Positions 1-9,498 are shown, counted from the stretch's first letter. The stretch is DNA of 64,000 nucleotides from Janibacter indicus (GCF_900176385.1 NZ_FWXN01000005.1:62001-126000); one strand, 5' to 3'. Notes: generated by a model from the sequence alone, not told the origin. Numbers and translations: made by a program.

Positions 1-28
1 TCGTCAGCGGCAGTGGTCGACGGGTCAT
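1..28 (-). CDS. N-terminus of an unidentified gene, cut by the window start
   Basis: The minus strand reads an ATG at 28-26 followed by nine open codons (M T R R P L P L T) before the window ends. A purine-rich GAGGAGG ribosome binding site lies just upstream on the minus strand (about 35-41). The start signal is convincing, but nothing can be said of the function because only nine residues are visible. Confidence 0.45.
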
Positions 29-280
29 GTCCGTCACCTCCTCGTCGTCGCCGGGTCCCTCCCGACACCGACCACGCTAGGAGCGACCCCCGACAGCCCT
101 CCCGACGCGGGTGGTGAGTGGGACCGACGCGGGAGCGGGCGAAGGGTGGGGCGGCGACGTCAAGCCGAAGTCCGGCACGACAACAGGCGGCCGCAGGAGG
201 ACGAAGGGACTTCGGCAGTGTCGCCCCACCCTTCGTCCGCGACCAACCCGCCTCCCTTCGTCCGCTCGCGTGTCTCCGCG
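29..280. other. Intergenic region with nested inverted repeats
   Basis: I see no supported gene here. Two inverted repeats are visible: 140-153 with 222-235 (14 bp perfect), and 199-209 with 253-263 (11 bp perfect). Both are built around the CGAAGGG heptamer. They lie downstream of the minus-strand DUF2332 gene and could act as its terminator, but there is no compact hairpin with a T-tract. Confidence 0.4.
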
Positions 281-1318
281 TCAGCAGACGGTGAGGCGGC
301 GGCCGTGACCGTGGGTCCAGCCGACGGCCGAGCCGTCGAGGCCGAGGCAGAAGTCGCTGCCCTCCCCCGCGCAGGTGGCGGTCGCGGTGACGTCGGGCAG
401 CACGGAGGCGCCCTCGTTGGAGACCCAGTGGGCACGGCCGCCCGCGGCGCGGACGCGGGCGACGACGTCGTGGGCCAGCTGCTGCCACTGCCTCCGGCCC
501 GCGTCGTCGAGGTAGGCGATGACCGCCGAGTGGAAGAGGACGAGGGTCGCGTCGGGTGCCTGGGACCGCGCCCGGTCGACGACCGCGTCGAGGTCGGCGA
601 GCAGGTCGCCGCGGGTGATGTCGACGGGCGCGTCGGCGACCACCCGGCAGGCCGCGGCCAGCCGGGCCCGGCGGTCCTCGTGCTCCGGCCACACGAGCGT
701 CTCGAGCCAGCGTGCCGTGTCCGGCACGGACAGGTCGAGCGGGTTGAGGTCGATGCCGCCGCGCCAGACGACCTCCGGGAGCGAAGGGGGGATCGCCGCC
801 GGTCCACGCACGGTGCAGTCGAGGACGACCGGTGAGGGACCCGACGACGGGTCGACCCGGGCGACCTGCGCCCCGGCGTCGTCGAGGTAGCGGTAGGACC
901 AGCGGTCCGGGTGCAGGCACAGGCCGGCGCTGGCACCGACCTCGAGGAGGGCCAGCGGGCCCTCGAGGCCTCCGAGCACCGGCAGCAGCGTCGCGCACCG
1001 AGCGACCTCGTTGGTCTGGGTGGACCGGGCGAGGATCGTCTCGCGCACCTGCGGCCACCGCGTCAGGAGGGTCTCGCGCAGGGCGCCCGGGTCGGCGTAG
1101 CCGGACGGCGTCACCGCACGGTGCCACCGGGCGGCCCCGAAGACGAGATTGGGCTGGCGCTTGGCGCTCGGCAGCTGCTCGAGCAGGGCGAGGACCTCAG
1201 GGTCGTCGGCGACGCCGGCGGCCCACAGCTCGAAGGTGCGCGACTCCCCCTTCGCCTCCTGCTGGGCGAAGTGCCGGTAGAAGTCGACCACGTCCGCCAG
1301 GTCATCCATCGCACGCAT
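281..1318 (-). CDS. DUF2332 family protein
   Basis: The gene encodes 345 residues (or 342 from the second ATG at 1309). The N-terminal stretch FYRHFAQQEAKGESRTFELW and the segment KRQPNLVFGAARWH are typical of the DUF2332 family, whose function is unknown. No signal peptide or membrane segment is visible, so it is probably cytoplasmic. The gene is divergent from the nuclease gene at 1382, with only 63 bp between the starts, so the two promoters must overlap. Family assignment is by recognition of conserved blocks. Confidence 0.75.
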   Translation of the reverse strand: MRAMDDLADVVDFYRHFAQQEAKGESRTFELWAAGVADDPEVLALLEQLPSAKRQPNLVFGAARWHRAVTPSGYADPGALRETLLTRWPQVRETILARSTQTNEVARCATLLPVLGGLEGPLALLEVGASAGLCLHPDRWSYRYLDDAGAQVARVDPSSGPSPVVLDCTVRGPAAIPPSLPEVVWRGGIDLNPLDLSVPDTARWLETLVWPEHEDRRARLAAACRVVADAPVDITRGDLLADLDAVVDRARSQAPDATLVLFHSAVIAYLDDAGRRQWQQLAHDVVARVRAAGGRAHWVSNEGASVLPDVTATATCAGEGSDFCLGLDGSAVGWTHGHGRRLTVC

Positions 1319-1368
1319 GCGGGCACCCTCCCACGCCGCGCCTCACGGACGTTGTCGGGGGCGGCACC

Positions 1369-1374
1369 TACGGT
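1369..1374 (+). promoter_or_regulatory. Putative -10 element (TACGGT), leaderless
   Basis: TACGGT ends 7 nt before the ATG at 1382. This is the spacing expected if transcription starts at the first base of the start codon. No convincing -35 is seen. Other genes in this window show the same arrangement. Confidence 0.4.
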
Positions 1375-1381
1375 CGTCGGC

Positions 1382-3073
1382 ATGGAGGTCGTCCAGGACA
1401 GGCTCGGTGATCTCGGCACACCGCTGGCCGAGGTCACCTTCGTCGTCGTCGACCTCGAGACGACGGGCGGGTCGGCCCGCGACTGCGGCATCACCGAGAT
1501 CGGTGCGGTCAAGGTGCGCGGCGGCGAGGAGCTCGGCGAGCTGCAGACCTTCGTCAACCCCGGCGAGCCCATCCCGGCCTTCATCCAGTCGCTCACCGGC
1601 ATCACCGACGCGATGGTCGCCGACGCACCCCGGGCCGGTGAGGCGGTCGCGAGCTTCCTCGAGTTCGCCCGCGGTGCGGTGCTCGTCGCGCACAACGCCG
1701 GCTTCGACATCGGCTTCCTCAAGGCGGCCTGCGCCGCCCACGACCTGCGCTGGCCCGGCCACACCGTCCTCGACACCGTGCGGCTGGCGCGGCAGGTCGT
1801 CTCCCGCGACGAGGTGGCCAACCACAAGCTGGGCACCCTCGCCCGTCACTTCGGCGCGAGCACGACACCCGACCACCGTGCCCTGCACGACGCCCGCGCG
1901 ACCGTCGACGTGCTGCACGGCCTCATCGGGCGCCTCGGCTCGGTCGGGGTGCACACGCTCGAGGAGCTGAGCTCCTACACCTCCCGGGTCAGCGACGAGC
2001 TGCGCCGCAAGCGCCACCTCGCCGACGGGCTCCCGTCGGCACCCGGCGTCTACGTCTTCAAGGACGAGCGCGGCGAGCCGCTCTACGTCGGCACCTCCGT
2101 CGACATCCGCGCGCGGGCCCGCAGCTACTTCACCGCCTCCGAGCAGCGTCGGCGCATGGGCGAGATGGTGCGCCTGGCCACCGAGATCACCCCCATCGTG
2201 TGCGCGACGACGCTCGAGGCCCAGGTGCGCGAGCTGCGCCTCATCGCCGCCCACAAGCCGCGCTACAACCGCCGCTCGCGCCACCCCGAGCGGGCCTGGT
2301 GGCTCAAGCTCACCGACGAGACCTTCCCCCGGCTGTCGATCGTGCGCTCGGTCGGCCCCGACGACCTCGCCCATGCCGGTCCCTTCGGCACCCGCGGCTC
2401 GGCCGAAGAGGCCATGGCCGCGCTCCACGACGCCGTCCCCCTGCGCCAGTGCCTGACCCGGCTCTCCCCACGACGTCCGACCTCGGCCTGCGCTCTCGCC
2501 GACATGGGCCGGTGCTCGGCGCCGTGCACCGGCGAGGTGCCCGTCGAGGACTACGCGGTGACCGTCGCCGAGGCCGCCGCCGTGCTCGTCGGCGACTCCC
2601 GAGCCGCGGTCGCCGCGCTGCGCGAGCGGATGGCTGCGCTCTCCTCCCAGGAGCGCTTCGAGGAGGCCGGGGCCCTGCGCGATCGCCTGGCCGACCTCGT
2701 GCGCGCGGCCTCCCGCAGCCAGCGGGCCGCCCCGCTCGCCTCGACCGCCGAGCTGGTGGCCGCGCGGCGGACCGCCCGCGGCGGGTGGGACCTCGTGTGC
2801 GTGCGCCACGGCCGCCTCGCCGGCAGCTCCCACTCCCCCGTCGGCGCCGACCCGATGCCCTACGTCGCCGCGCTGCGGGCCAGCGCCGAGGTCGTTGCCC
2901 CGCCGACCGGCCCGGGCACCAGCGCACTGCCCGAGGAGACCGAGCTCGTCCTGCGCTGGCTCGAGGCCGAGGGCACCCGGCTGGTCGACATCGACGGCGA
3001 GTGGACCTGCCCGGTCGGGGGTGCCGCCGCGGCCCATCGCGAGCTGGCCCCTGCTCTAGGGTGGGCCTCGTGA
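1382..3073 (+). CDS. DEDD exonuclease / UvrC-like GIY-YIG fusion nuclease
   Basis: The protein has 563 residues. Residues about 18-190 form a DnaQ-like DEDDh 3'-5' exonuclease: VVVDLETTG carries D24 and E26, HNAGFDIGFL follows, and HRALHDARATVDVL carries the last His/Asp. Residues about 218-300 form a GIY-YIG nuclease domain (PGVYVFKDERGEPLYVGTS) of the UvrC/Cho type. A UVR-like helix pair (SSQERFEEAGALRDRLADL) lies near residue 425. The C-terminal UvrC endonuclease and HhH domains are absent. Such DnaQ-UvrC fusions are common in Actinobacteria and are thought to act in DNA repair, though the role here is inferred. The start at 1382 is the first Met before the exonuclease domain. The stop overlaps the next gene by 4 nt (GTGA). 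Confidence 0.88.
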   Translation: MEVVQDRLGDLGTPLAEVTFVVVDLETTGGSARDCGITEIGAVKVRGGEELGELQTFVNPGEPIPAFIQSLTGITDAMVADAPRAGEAVASFLEFARGAVLVAHNAGFDIGFLKAACAAHDLRWPGHTVLDTVRLARQVVSRDEVANHKLGTLARHFGASTTPDHRALHDARATVDVLHGLIGRLGSVGVHTLEELSSYTSRVSDELRRKRHLADGLPSAPGVYVFKDERGEPLYVGTSVDIRARARSYFTASEQRRRMGEMVRLATEITPIVCATTLEAQVRELRLIAAHKPRYNRRSRHPERAWWLKLTDETFPRLSIVRSVGPDDLAHAGPFGTRGSAEEAMAALHDAVPLRQCLTRLSPRRPTSACALADMGRCSAPCTGEVPVEDYAVTVAEAAAVLVGDSRAAVAALRERMAALSSQERFEEAGALRDRLADLVRAASRSQRAAPLASTAELVAARRTARGGWDLVCVRHGRLAGSSHSPVGADPMPYVAALRASAEVVAPPTGPGTSALPEETELVLRWLEAEGTRLVDIDGEWTCPVGGAAAAHRELAPALGWAS

Positions 3074-3348
3074 TCACCGCCATCGTCCTCATCCACGCCG
3101 ACACCGCCCGCATCCCCGAGGTGGCCGAGACCGTCGCCGACCTCGACGGCGTGAGCGAGGTCTACTCCGTGGCGGGCGACGCCGACCTCATCGCGATGGT
3201 CCGCGTGCACGAGCACGAGGAGCTCGACGACGTCATCGCCGGCCGCCTCAACAAGGTCCCCGGCATCGTCGACACCTCGACACACATCGCCTTCCGCGCC
3301 TACAGCCGACACGACCTCGACGCCGCCTTCAGCATCGGCCTCGAGTAG
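3070..3348 (+). CDS. Stand-alone Lrp/AsnC ligand-binding (RAM) domain protein
   Basis: The protein has 92 residues beginning at a GTG that overlaps the stop of the nuclease gene as GTGA, which suggests translational coupling. It matches the effector-binding alpha/beta domain of Lrp/AsnC regulators: GVSEVYSVAGDADLIAMVRV, then VPGIVDTSTHIAF. No DNA-binding domain is present. Such single-domain proteins are common in Actinobacteria and probably form small-molecule-binding oligomers. The ligand is unknown. Confidence 0.85.
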   Translation: MITAIVLIHADTARIPEVAETVADLDGVSEVYSVAGDADLIAMVRVHEHEELDDVIAGRLNKVPGIVDTSTHIAFRAYSRHDLDAAFSIGLE

Positions 3349-3408
3349 TCAGGGACCGCAGCAGTCAGCCTGCGAGCAGTCGGGACCTCGAGCGATCCGG
3401 CAGGGGTG

Positions 3409-4473
3409 TCAGGCGCCCTGGCCCTCCGTGCGCGTGGCGCTCACCCAGCGCTGCAGCTGTTCGGCGGCCCGACCCGAGTCGAGGACGGCCTCGACCGTGT
3501 CCATGCCCGCCCGGATCGCAGCCACCGGGTCGCCGGGCTGCTCGTCGCCCTGCTGGGCCAGGCCGACCGCGGCCCCGGCGTTGAGCACGACGGCGTCACG
3601 GACCGGCCCCCGCTCCCCGGCGAGGAGCCGCCGCGCCACCTCGGCGTTGACGTCGGCGTCGCCACCGCGCAGGGACTCCAGCGGGCTGCGGGTCAGGCCC
3701 AGCTCCTCGGGTGTCACGTGCACCTCGCGGACCTCGCCGCCGGCGACCCACCAGACGTGGGAGCCGTCGGCGACCGTCAGCTCGTCGAGCCCGTCGTCGC
3801 CGCGGAAGACCAGCGCCCGGGTGCCGCGCTCGGCGAAAACCCCGGCCATGAGCGGTGCGATCCGGGCGTCGGCCACGCCCACGACGGAGTAGGTCGGCCG
3901 GGACGGGTTGGTCATCGGGCCGAGGACGTTGAGGGCGGTGCCGATGCCCAGGTCACGACGCGGGACGGCGGTGTGGCGGAAGGACGGGTGGAAGGTCTGG
4001 GCGAAGCAGAAGGTGATGCCGGCCTCGTCGGCCACCCGGCCGACGTCTTGGGGGCTCAACGTCAGGTTGACCCCGAGGGACTCGAGCACGTCGGCGGAAC
4101 CGGACTTGGACGACGCGGCGCGGTTGCCGTGCTTGACGACCCGCACCCCCGTCGCGGCGATGCAGATCGACGACATCGTCGAGATGTTGACCGTGCCGGC
4201 CATGTCGCCGCCGGTGCCGACGATGTCGAGGGTCGGGCCCGAGACCTCGATCGGCAGCGCGTGCTCCAACATGACGTCGGCCAGCGCCCGCAGCTCGGTG
4301 ACGGTCTCCCCCTTCGCCCGCAGGGCCACGAGGAAGCCGGCGATCTGCGCCGGGGCGGCGTCGCCCGACATCATCTCGCGCATAGCCCACGAGGTCTCGT
4401 CGGACCCGAGGTCACGCCCCGACAGCAGCTGGGTGAGGACGCCCGACCAGGTGGGGGTGTCCGCCGCGCTCAT
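3409..4473 (-). CDS. trpD: Anthranilate phosphoribosyltransferase
   Basis: The 354-residue protein catalyses the second step of tryptophan biosynthesis, joining anthranilate to PRPP. The PRPP-binding motif DIVGTGGD and the following NISTMSS are present, as are KHGNRAASSKSGSADVLESL and the conserved HPSFRH and LGPMTNP segments. Length is normal for the family. The start at 4473 (MSAADTPTW) overlaps the stop of the upstream receiver-like gene by 4 nt (ATGA), so the two are probably translated together. No other trp genes are in the window. Confidence 0.95.
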   Translation of the reverse strand: MSAADTPTWSGVLTQLLSGRDLGSDETSWAMREMMSGDAAPAQIAGFLVALRAKGETVTELRALADVMLEHALPIEVSGPTLDIVGTGGDMAGTVNISTMSSICIAATGVRVVKHGNRAASSKSGSADVLESLGVNLTLSPQDVGRVADEAGITFCFAQTFHPSFRHTAVPRRDLGIGTALNVLGPMTNPSRPTYSVVGVADARIAPLMAGVFAERGTRALVFRGDDGLDELTVADGSHVWWVAGGEVREVHVTPEELGLTRSPLESLRGGDADVNAEVARRLLAGERGPVRDAVVLNAGAAVGLAQQGDEQPGDPVAAIRAGMDTVEAVLDSGRAAEQLQRWVSATRTEGQGA

Positions 4474-4922
4474 CGGGCGGCCACACCCCGGGCGAGATCG
4501 GCCACCGCGTCGGCGAGGGCGATCGCGTCGATGGGGTGGGAGACGGCAGCGTCGGCCATCGACCAGGTGGCGAGCCACCCGTCCTGGGGCCGCCCGGTGA
4601 CGACGAGGACCGGGGGGCAGTCGTGGATCTCGGACTTGAGCTGACGGCACAGGCCCAGCCCGCCGAGCTTGGCCGCCTCGCCGTCGAGCACGAGCACGTC
4701 GACCTCACCGGCCTCGACGGCCTCGATGACGGCAGCCGGTGTGGCGCACTCGCGCCACGCGCTCACCTCGACGTCACGGGCCGGCCGGCGGCCCACCGCG
4801 GCGCGCACGGCGTCACGGGTGGTGATGTTGTCGCTGTGCAGGAGCACCCGCACGGAGACGGAGGGGCCCTCTCCGGCCGAGGCTGCCGGGGCGGAGGGGG
4901 TCGCTGACGAGGTACCGGTCAT
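4470..4922 (-). CDS. Receiver-like (response-regulator fold) protein
   Basis: About 150 residues from the ATG at 4922. After a low-complexity Ser/Ala N-terminus, residues about 25-145 resemble a response-regulator receiver: VRVLLHSDN, then EVDVLVLDGEAAKLGGLGLCRQLK with a candidate phospho-acceptor Asp, then PPVLVVTGRP. No output domain or partner histidine kinase is nearby. It is divergent from ctaE and overlaps trpD by 4 nt. Placing such a gene between ctaE and trpD looks like a lineage arrangement. Whether it is phosphorylated is unknown. Confidence 0.7.
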   Translation of the reverse strand: MTGTSSATPSAPAASAGEGPSVSVRVLLHSDNITTRDAVRAAVGRRPARDVEVSAWRECATPAAVIEAVEAGEVDVLVLDGEAAKLGGLGLCRQLKSEIHDCPPVLVVTGRPQDGWLATWSMADAAVSHPIDAIALADAVADLARGVAAR

Positions 4923-4997
4923 GCCCCAGAGCGTAGCGGTGACCCACCCCACGAGACTCGCGGAGGGGGGTGGCGCACATGCGCTCGCAGTTGAGGA

Positions 4998-5003
4998 CAT
5001 AAT
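4998..5003 (+). promoter_or_regulatory. Putative -10 element of a leaderless ctaE transcript
   Basis: CATAAT lies six bases before the GTG start at 5010, so the expected transcription start falls on or next to the first codon. There is no Shine-Dalgarno sequence between this element and the start. The -35 region is weak. Confidence 0.45.
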
Positions 5004-5009
5004 GGGCCC

Positions 5010-5675
5010 GTGGCCACTGCAACCTCCCTGCCTTCAAACGTGTCCGGGCACACCGCCGCCGACCCTGCGATGGGTCCGGTCAGCCGCCCCAACATGGTGT
5101 CCGTCGGCACCATCGTCTGGCTGTCCAGCGAGCTGATGTTCTTCGCCGCGCTCTTCGCGATCTTCTTCACGGTCCGGTCGCTGCGTCCGGACCTGTGGGA
5201 GCACAACATCGAGCTGCTCAACGTGCCCTTCGCGGCCGCCAACACCCTGATCCTCGTGATCTCGTCGGTGTGGTGCCAGCTCGGTGTCCTCAAGGCGGAG
5301 CACGGGCAGAAGTCGCGGACCGGGTCGCTGCTCAACATCGCCGGCTGGGGCATGCGTGAGTGGTACGTCCTCACCTACATCTTCGGTGCGGTCTTCGTCT
5401 CCGGTCAGGTCCTCGAGTACGCCACCCTCGTCTCCGAGGGCGTGACGATCTCGACCGACTCCTGGTCCTCGATCTTCTACCTGACGACGGGCCTGCACGG
5501 CATCCACGTCACCGGTGGCCTCATCGCCTTCCTGCTGATCATCGGGCGGACCTACACGACGCGCACCTACAGCCACGCGCAGCAGACCGGTGCGGTCGTC
5601 ACGTCCTACTACTGGCACTTCGTCGACGTCGTGTGGATCGCCCTCTTCGCCGCCATCTACCTCCTCGGCGCGTGA
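5010..5675 (+). CDS. ctaE: Cytochrome c oxidase subunit III
   Basis: The 221-residue membrane protein is subunit III of the aa3-type terminal oxidase. Five hydrophobic segments are visible, typical of the short actinobacterial form. Characteristic stretches include [21 protein letters not shown] near the N-terminus and [10 protein letters not shown] and [14 protein letters not shown] near the C-terminus. It is first in the ctaE-qcrCAB cluster, with 56 bp before qcrC. The GTG start has no ribosome binding site but a -10 at leaderless spacing. Confidence 0.95.
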   Translation: MATATSLPSNVSGHTAADPAMGPVSRPNMVSVGTIVWLSSELMFFAALFAIFFTVRSLRPDLWEHNIELLNVPFAAANTLILVISSVWCQLGVLKAEHGQKSRTGSLLNIAGWGMREWYVLTYIFGAVFVSGQVLEYATLVSEGVTISTDSWSSIFYLTTGLHGIHVTGGLIAFLLIIGRTYTTRTYSHAQQTGAVVTSYYWHFVDVVWIALFAAIYLLGA

Positions 5676-5731
5676 TCGACGTGCGCCTCCCCCTGCCCCG
5701 TACCCGTCGTTCCCAGAGGAGCGGACCCTCC

Positions 5732-6514
5732 ATGCCCACCCTCTCTCGCCGTCACCCCGCGGCGATCGCCCTGCTGATCATGCTCGGCCTCTTCGTCACC
5801 GGCACGGCCTATGCCGCCGTCGCCCCCCAGCAGACCGAGGCCACGGTCACCAGCTCCGACAGCGTCGCCAACGGCAAGAAGCTCTTCGTGGCCAACTGCG
5901 CGACCTGCCACGGCGCCAACGGCCTGGGCATCAAGGACGCCGGCCCGAGCCTCGCCGGTGTCGGTGCGGCGTCGGTCGACTTCCAGATGGGCACCGGCCG
6001 CATGCCGATGGCCGCCCCCGGCGTGCAGGCCCCCTCCAACATCAAGGTGAAGTTCACCGACGAGGAGATTTCGGACATCGCCGCCTACGTCTCCACCCTC
6101 GGCGCCGGCCCGTCCGTGCCCGACGCGGAGTACACCGACGGCTCGAAGGGCGACCCGGGCAAGGGTGGCCAGATCTTCCGCGTCAACTGCGCCATGTGCC
6201 ACAACAGCGCCGGCGCCGGTGGCGCCCTCACCCGCGGCAAGGACGCCCCCAAGGTCAGCGACGTCTCCGGCAAGCACATCTACGAGGCCATGGTGACCGG
6301 CCCGCAGAGCATGCCGGTCTTCAACGACACCAACATCTCCCCCGAGGGCAAGCGCGACGTCATCGCCTACATCGAGGCGCAGCAGGAGGCCGGCAACCCC
6401 GGCGGCAACCCGCTCGGCAGCCTCGGCCCGGTGCCCGAGGGCCTCTTCGCCTGGACCATCGGCTTGGGGCTCCTCGTGGGCTTCGCCGTCTGGCTCGGCC
6501 AGAAGTCCGCCTGA
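5732..6514 (+). CDS. qcrC: Cytochrome bc1 complex dihaem cytochrome c subunit
   Basis: The protein has 260 residues. An N-terminal hydrophobic segment (about 10-28) anchors or exports the protein. Two CxxCH haem c sites are seen: CATCH at C56-H60 and CAMCH at C153-H157. A single C-terminal transmembrane helix is at about 236-256. This is the actinobacterial dihaem cytochrome cc that passes electrons directly from the bcc complex to the aa3 oxidase, replacing a soluble cytochrome c. A GAGGAG ribosome binding site precedes the ATG at 5732. Confidence 0.96.
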   Translation: MPTLSRRHPAAIALLIMLGLFVTGTAYAAVAPQQTEATVTSSDSVANGKKLFVANCATCHGANGLGIKDAGPSLAGVGAASVDFQMGTGRMPMAAPGVQAPSNIKVKFTDEEISDIAAYVSTLGAGPSVPDAEYTDGSKGDPGKGGQIFRVNCAMCHNSAGAGGALTRGKDAPKVSDVSGKHIYEAMVTGPQSMPVFNDTNISPEGKRDVIAYIEAQQEAGNPGGNPLGSLGPVPEGLFAWTIGLGLLVGFAVWLGQKSA

Positions 6515-6554
6515 CAGACCTGACAACTCGCCACACAGACAGGACCGACAACAG

Positions 6555-7676
6555 ATGAGTGAGCACACCCCGACAGGGGCAACGCCGCAGGAGCCCTCCG
6601 GCTCCGAGCCGGCGCGCCTCGACCAGGGCCACGTGCAGGGCTCCGGTGGTATCCCGGAGCGGTTCAGCAACCCCGGGCTGCCGCCCCACGTGCTGCGCAA
6701 CGCCGACCGTGACGACAAGGCGGCCAAGCGGGCCGAGCGTCAGGTGGCTGCGCTCTTCACGCTGTCGATCCTCGGCACGCTGCTCTTCGTCGTCTCGTAC
6801 TTCATCGTCGACGTCGACGACACCGTGTGGGTGCCCTTCACCAACGAGATGAGCCTGGCCAACCTGCTCCTCGGCCTCGGACTGGCCTTCTCCCTCCTCG
6901 GCATCGGCCTCGGCGCGGTCCACTGGGCCAAGACGCTCATGCCCGACACCGAGGTCGTCGAGATGCGTCACCCGATGCGCTCCGCGGAGGCCGACCGTCA
7001 GGCCTTCGTCGACACGATGCTCGACGGCGCCGAGTCCTCGCAGCTGACGCGTCGTCCGCTGCTCAAGGCGACCTTCGCCGGGGCCATGGGCCTCTTCGCG
7101 CTCCCCCTCGTCGTCCAGCTCGTCGGCTCGCTCGGCCCGCTGCCCAAGAACGACCTCTCGGTCACCTTCTGGAACGGCGAGAAGGGCGAGGACGGCACCT
7201 ACACGCCGAAGAAGCGGCGCCTGCACAGGGACCCCGAGGACACCCCGATCAAGCCGGGCGACGTCACCATCGGATCGGTCTTCCACATCCAGCCCGAGGG
7301 CCTGCTCGAGCGTCCCGACTTCCTCGACGAGATGAGCAAGGCCTCCGTCCTGCTCATGCGCCTGAACCCCGAGGACTTCCAGGACACCGACAAGGGCCGC
7401 AAGGCCCGCGAGTGGGGCTACCAGGGCATCGTCGCCTACTCCAAGGTGTGCACCCACGTCGGCTGCCCGGTCGGCCTCTACGAGCAGACGACGCACCACC
7501 TGCTCTGCCCCTGTCACCAGTCCACCTTCGACGTGACCAACGACTGCGAGGTGATCTTCGGTCCCGCCGGGCGCCCCCTGCCGCAGCTGAAGATCACCGT
7601 CGACAGCGAGGGTTACCTCATCGCTGACCAGCCCTTCCAAGAGCCGGTCGGCCCGAGCTTCTGGGAGCGTGGTTGA
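6555..7676 (+). CDS. qcrA: Rieske iron-sulfur subunit of the bcc complex
   Basis: The protein has 373 residues. Three hydrophobic segments in the N-terminal half (about 55-77, 100-122 and 175-195) are typical of the actinobacterial QcrA, which carries extra membrane helices. The 2Fe-2S cluster ligands lie in CTHVGC and CPCHQS near residues 297-325. It oxidises menaquinol together with QcrB. The end overlaps the qcrB start. Confidence 0.95.
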   Translation: MSEHTPTGATPQEPSGSEPARLDQGHVQGSGGIPERFSNPGLPPHVLRNADRDDKAAKRAERQVAALFTLSILGTLLFVVSYFIVDVDDTVWVPFTNEMSLANLLLGLGLAFSLLGIGLGAVHWAKTLMPDTEVVEMRHPMRSAEADRQAFVDTMLDGAESSQLTRRPLLKATFAGAMGLFALPLVVQLVGSLGPLPKNDLSVTFWNGEKGEDGTYTPKKRRLHRDPEDTPIKPGDVTIGSVFHIQPEGLLERPDFLDEMSKASVLLMRLNPEDFQDTDKGRKAREWGYQGIVAYSKVCTHVGCPVGLYEQTTHHLLCPCHQSTFDVTNDCEVIFGPAGRPLPQLKITVDSEGYLIADQPFQEPVGPSFWERG

Positions 7677-9382
7677 TCGTGACCGCCAATGCCCGTCCCG
7701 CAGACGGCCTGCGCACCGGTGACGCACCGGCAGGGCCCTCCTACTCTCCCGGGGTGAAGAAGGTCGGCGGCGTCGCCGGCTGGATCGACGACCGCACCGG
7801 TGCCGCCAAGGGCATCGGCTACCTCATGAAGAAGGTCTTCCCCGACCACTGGTCCTTCATGCTCGGCGAGATCGCCATGTACTCGATGATCGTGTGCATG
7901 CTGACCGGGGTCTTCCTGACCTTCTGGTTCGACCCGTCGATGGCGCACACCACCTACGAGGGCAGCTACGCGCCGCTCAAGGGTGTCGGCATGTCCCGCG
8001 CCTACGCGTCGACCCTCGACATCTCCTTCGACGTCAAGGGCGGCCTGCTGATCCGCCAGATCCACCACTGGTCGGCGCTGCTGTTCATCGTCGCCCTGTC
8101 GGTGCACATGCTGCGCGTGTTCTTCACCGGCGCCTTCCGCAAGCCCCGTGAGCTCAACTGGGTCATCGGCTGCGTCCTGTCCCTCCTCGCGCTCGTCGAG
8201 GGCTTCGCCGGCTACTCCCTCCCCGACGACCTGCTCTCGGGCACCGGACTTCGCGCCGCCCAGGGCTTCATGGTCGCGGCGCCGGTCATCGGCAGCTACC
8301 TGAGCTACGCCCTCTTCGGTGGCACCTTCCCCGGTGACGACATCATCCCGCGCCTGTACTCCGTGCACATCCTGCTGCTGCCGGCGCTGCTCATCGCACT
8401 CTTCACGGTGCACATCGTCCTGGTCGCGCTGCAGAAGCACACGCAGTACCCCGGCCCCGGCAAGACCAACGACAACGTCGTCGGTTTCCCGGTCATGCCG
8501 GTCTACGCGGCCAAGGCCGGTGGCTTCTTCTTCATCGTCTTCGGTGGCATCGCCCTGATCTCGGCGCTGGTCCAGATCAACGCCGTGTGGGTCCACGGCC
8601 CCTACGAGCCCAACGCCACCACGGCCGGCGCCCAGCCGGACTGGTACATGGGCTTCCCCGACGGCGCGCTGCGTCTGCTGCCGGGCGGCATGGAGTTCGA
8701 GACCTTCGGCTTCACGTGGGCCTGGCCGGTCATCGTCGGTGCCCTGCTGGTCATCCCCGCCTTCTACGGCGGCATGATCGCCTACCCCTTCATCGAGGCG
8801 TGGATCACCGGTGACAAGCGCGAGCACCACCTGCTCGACCGCCCGCGCAATGCCCCGACCCGCACCGCCTTCGGCATGGCCGCGCTGACGCTCTACGGCG
8901 TGCTGATGTTCGCCGCGAGCAACGACATCATCGCGATCAAGTTCGGGATGTCGATCAACGACATCACCCAGATCCTGCGTGTGCTCACCTTCGTGGGGCC
9001 GGTCATCGCCTTCTGGGCGACCCGCCGGATCTGCCTGAGCCTGCAGCGGCACGACCGTGACCTCGTCCTCCACGGACGCGAGACCGGGCGCATCCAGCGC
9101 GGTGCCGGCGGTGACTTCCACGAGGTGCACGAGCCCCTCGACGAGTACACCCGGTGGACCCTCGTCCAGCACGAGGCGCCGGTCCCGCTCGAGCTGGAGT
9201 CGGCCACCGACGCCAACGGCGTCGACAAGAAGGGTGCCCGCAAGCGCAAGCTGCGCGCCAAGCTGCACGACTTCTACTTCGGCGGTGCGGTCCAGCCGGT
9301 CACGCCCGCCGAGCTCGAGGCCGCGCACCACGACCACGGCCACGAGGCCATCGAGTCGGGAGACAAGGTCTCCACGCACTGA
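7673..9382 (+). CDS. qcrB: Cytochrome b subunit of the bcc complex
   Basis: The protein has up to 569 residues and is a polytopic cytochrome b with the long C-terminal extension usual in Actinobacteria. Haem ligand histidines appear in QIHHWSALLFIVALSVHMLR and in the later segment SVHILLLPALLIALFTVHIV. PDWYMGFPDG marks the quinone-site region. A TTG at 7673 overlaps the qcrA stop (TTGA) and has GGGAG five bases upstream; a GTG at 7679 is the alternative. The transcript ends at the hairpin at 9395-9440. Confidence 0.95.
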   Translation: MIVTANARPADGLRTGDAPAGPSYSPGVKKVGGVAGWIDDRTGAAKGIGYLMKKVFPDHWSFMLGEIAMYSMIVCMLTGVFLTFWFDPSMAHTTYEGSYAPLKGVGMSRAYASTLDISFDVKGGLLIRQIHHWSALLFIVALSVHMLRVFFTGAFRKPRELNWVIGCVLSLLALVEGFAGYSLPDDLLSGTGLRAAQGFMVAAPVIGSYLSYALFGGTFPGDDIIPRLYSVHILLLPALLIALFTVHIVLVALQKHTQYPGPGKTNDNVVGFPVMPVYAAKAGGFFFIVFGGIALISALVQINAVWVHGPYEPNATTAGAQPDWYMGFPDGALRLLPGGMEFETFGFTWAWPVIVGALLVIPAFYGGMIAYPFIEAWITGDKREHHLLDRPRNAPTRTAFGMAALTLYGVLMFAASNDIIAIKFGMSINDITQILRVLTFVGPVIAFWATRRICLSLQRHDRDLVLHGRETGRIQRGAGGDFHEVHEPLDEYTRWTLVQHEAPVPLELESATDANGVDKKGARKRKLRAKLHDFYFGGAVQPVTPAELEAAHHDHGHEAIESGDKVSTH

Positions 9383-9394
9383 CCTCGGTCAGCG

Positions 9395-9440
9395 ACGACG
9401 AAGGGCCCCGGAGGATCATCCCTCCGGGGCCCTTCGTCGT
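9395..9440 (+). terminator. Strong hairpin terminator after qcrB
   Basis: A perfect 20-bp stem (9395-9414 with 9421-9440) encloses a 6-nt loop, ATCATC, starting 12 nt after the qcrB stop. The downstream side lacks a long T-tract, as is usual in high-GC Actinobacteria. The outer stem carries the CGAAGGG heptamer in both orientations. Confidence 0.9.
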
Positions 9441-9498
9441 TCCCGCACCGTGACCCGGGACGAAGGGAGGATCCCCCCGGTGCGAGGATGGCCCGGAG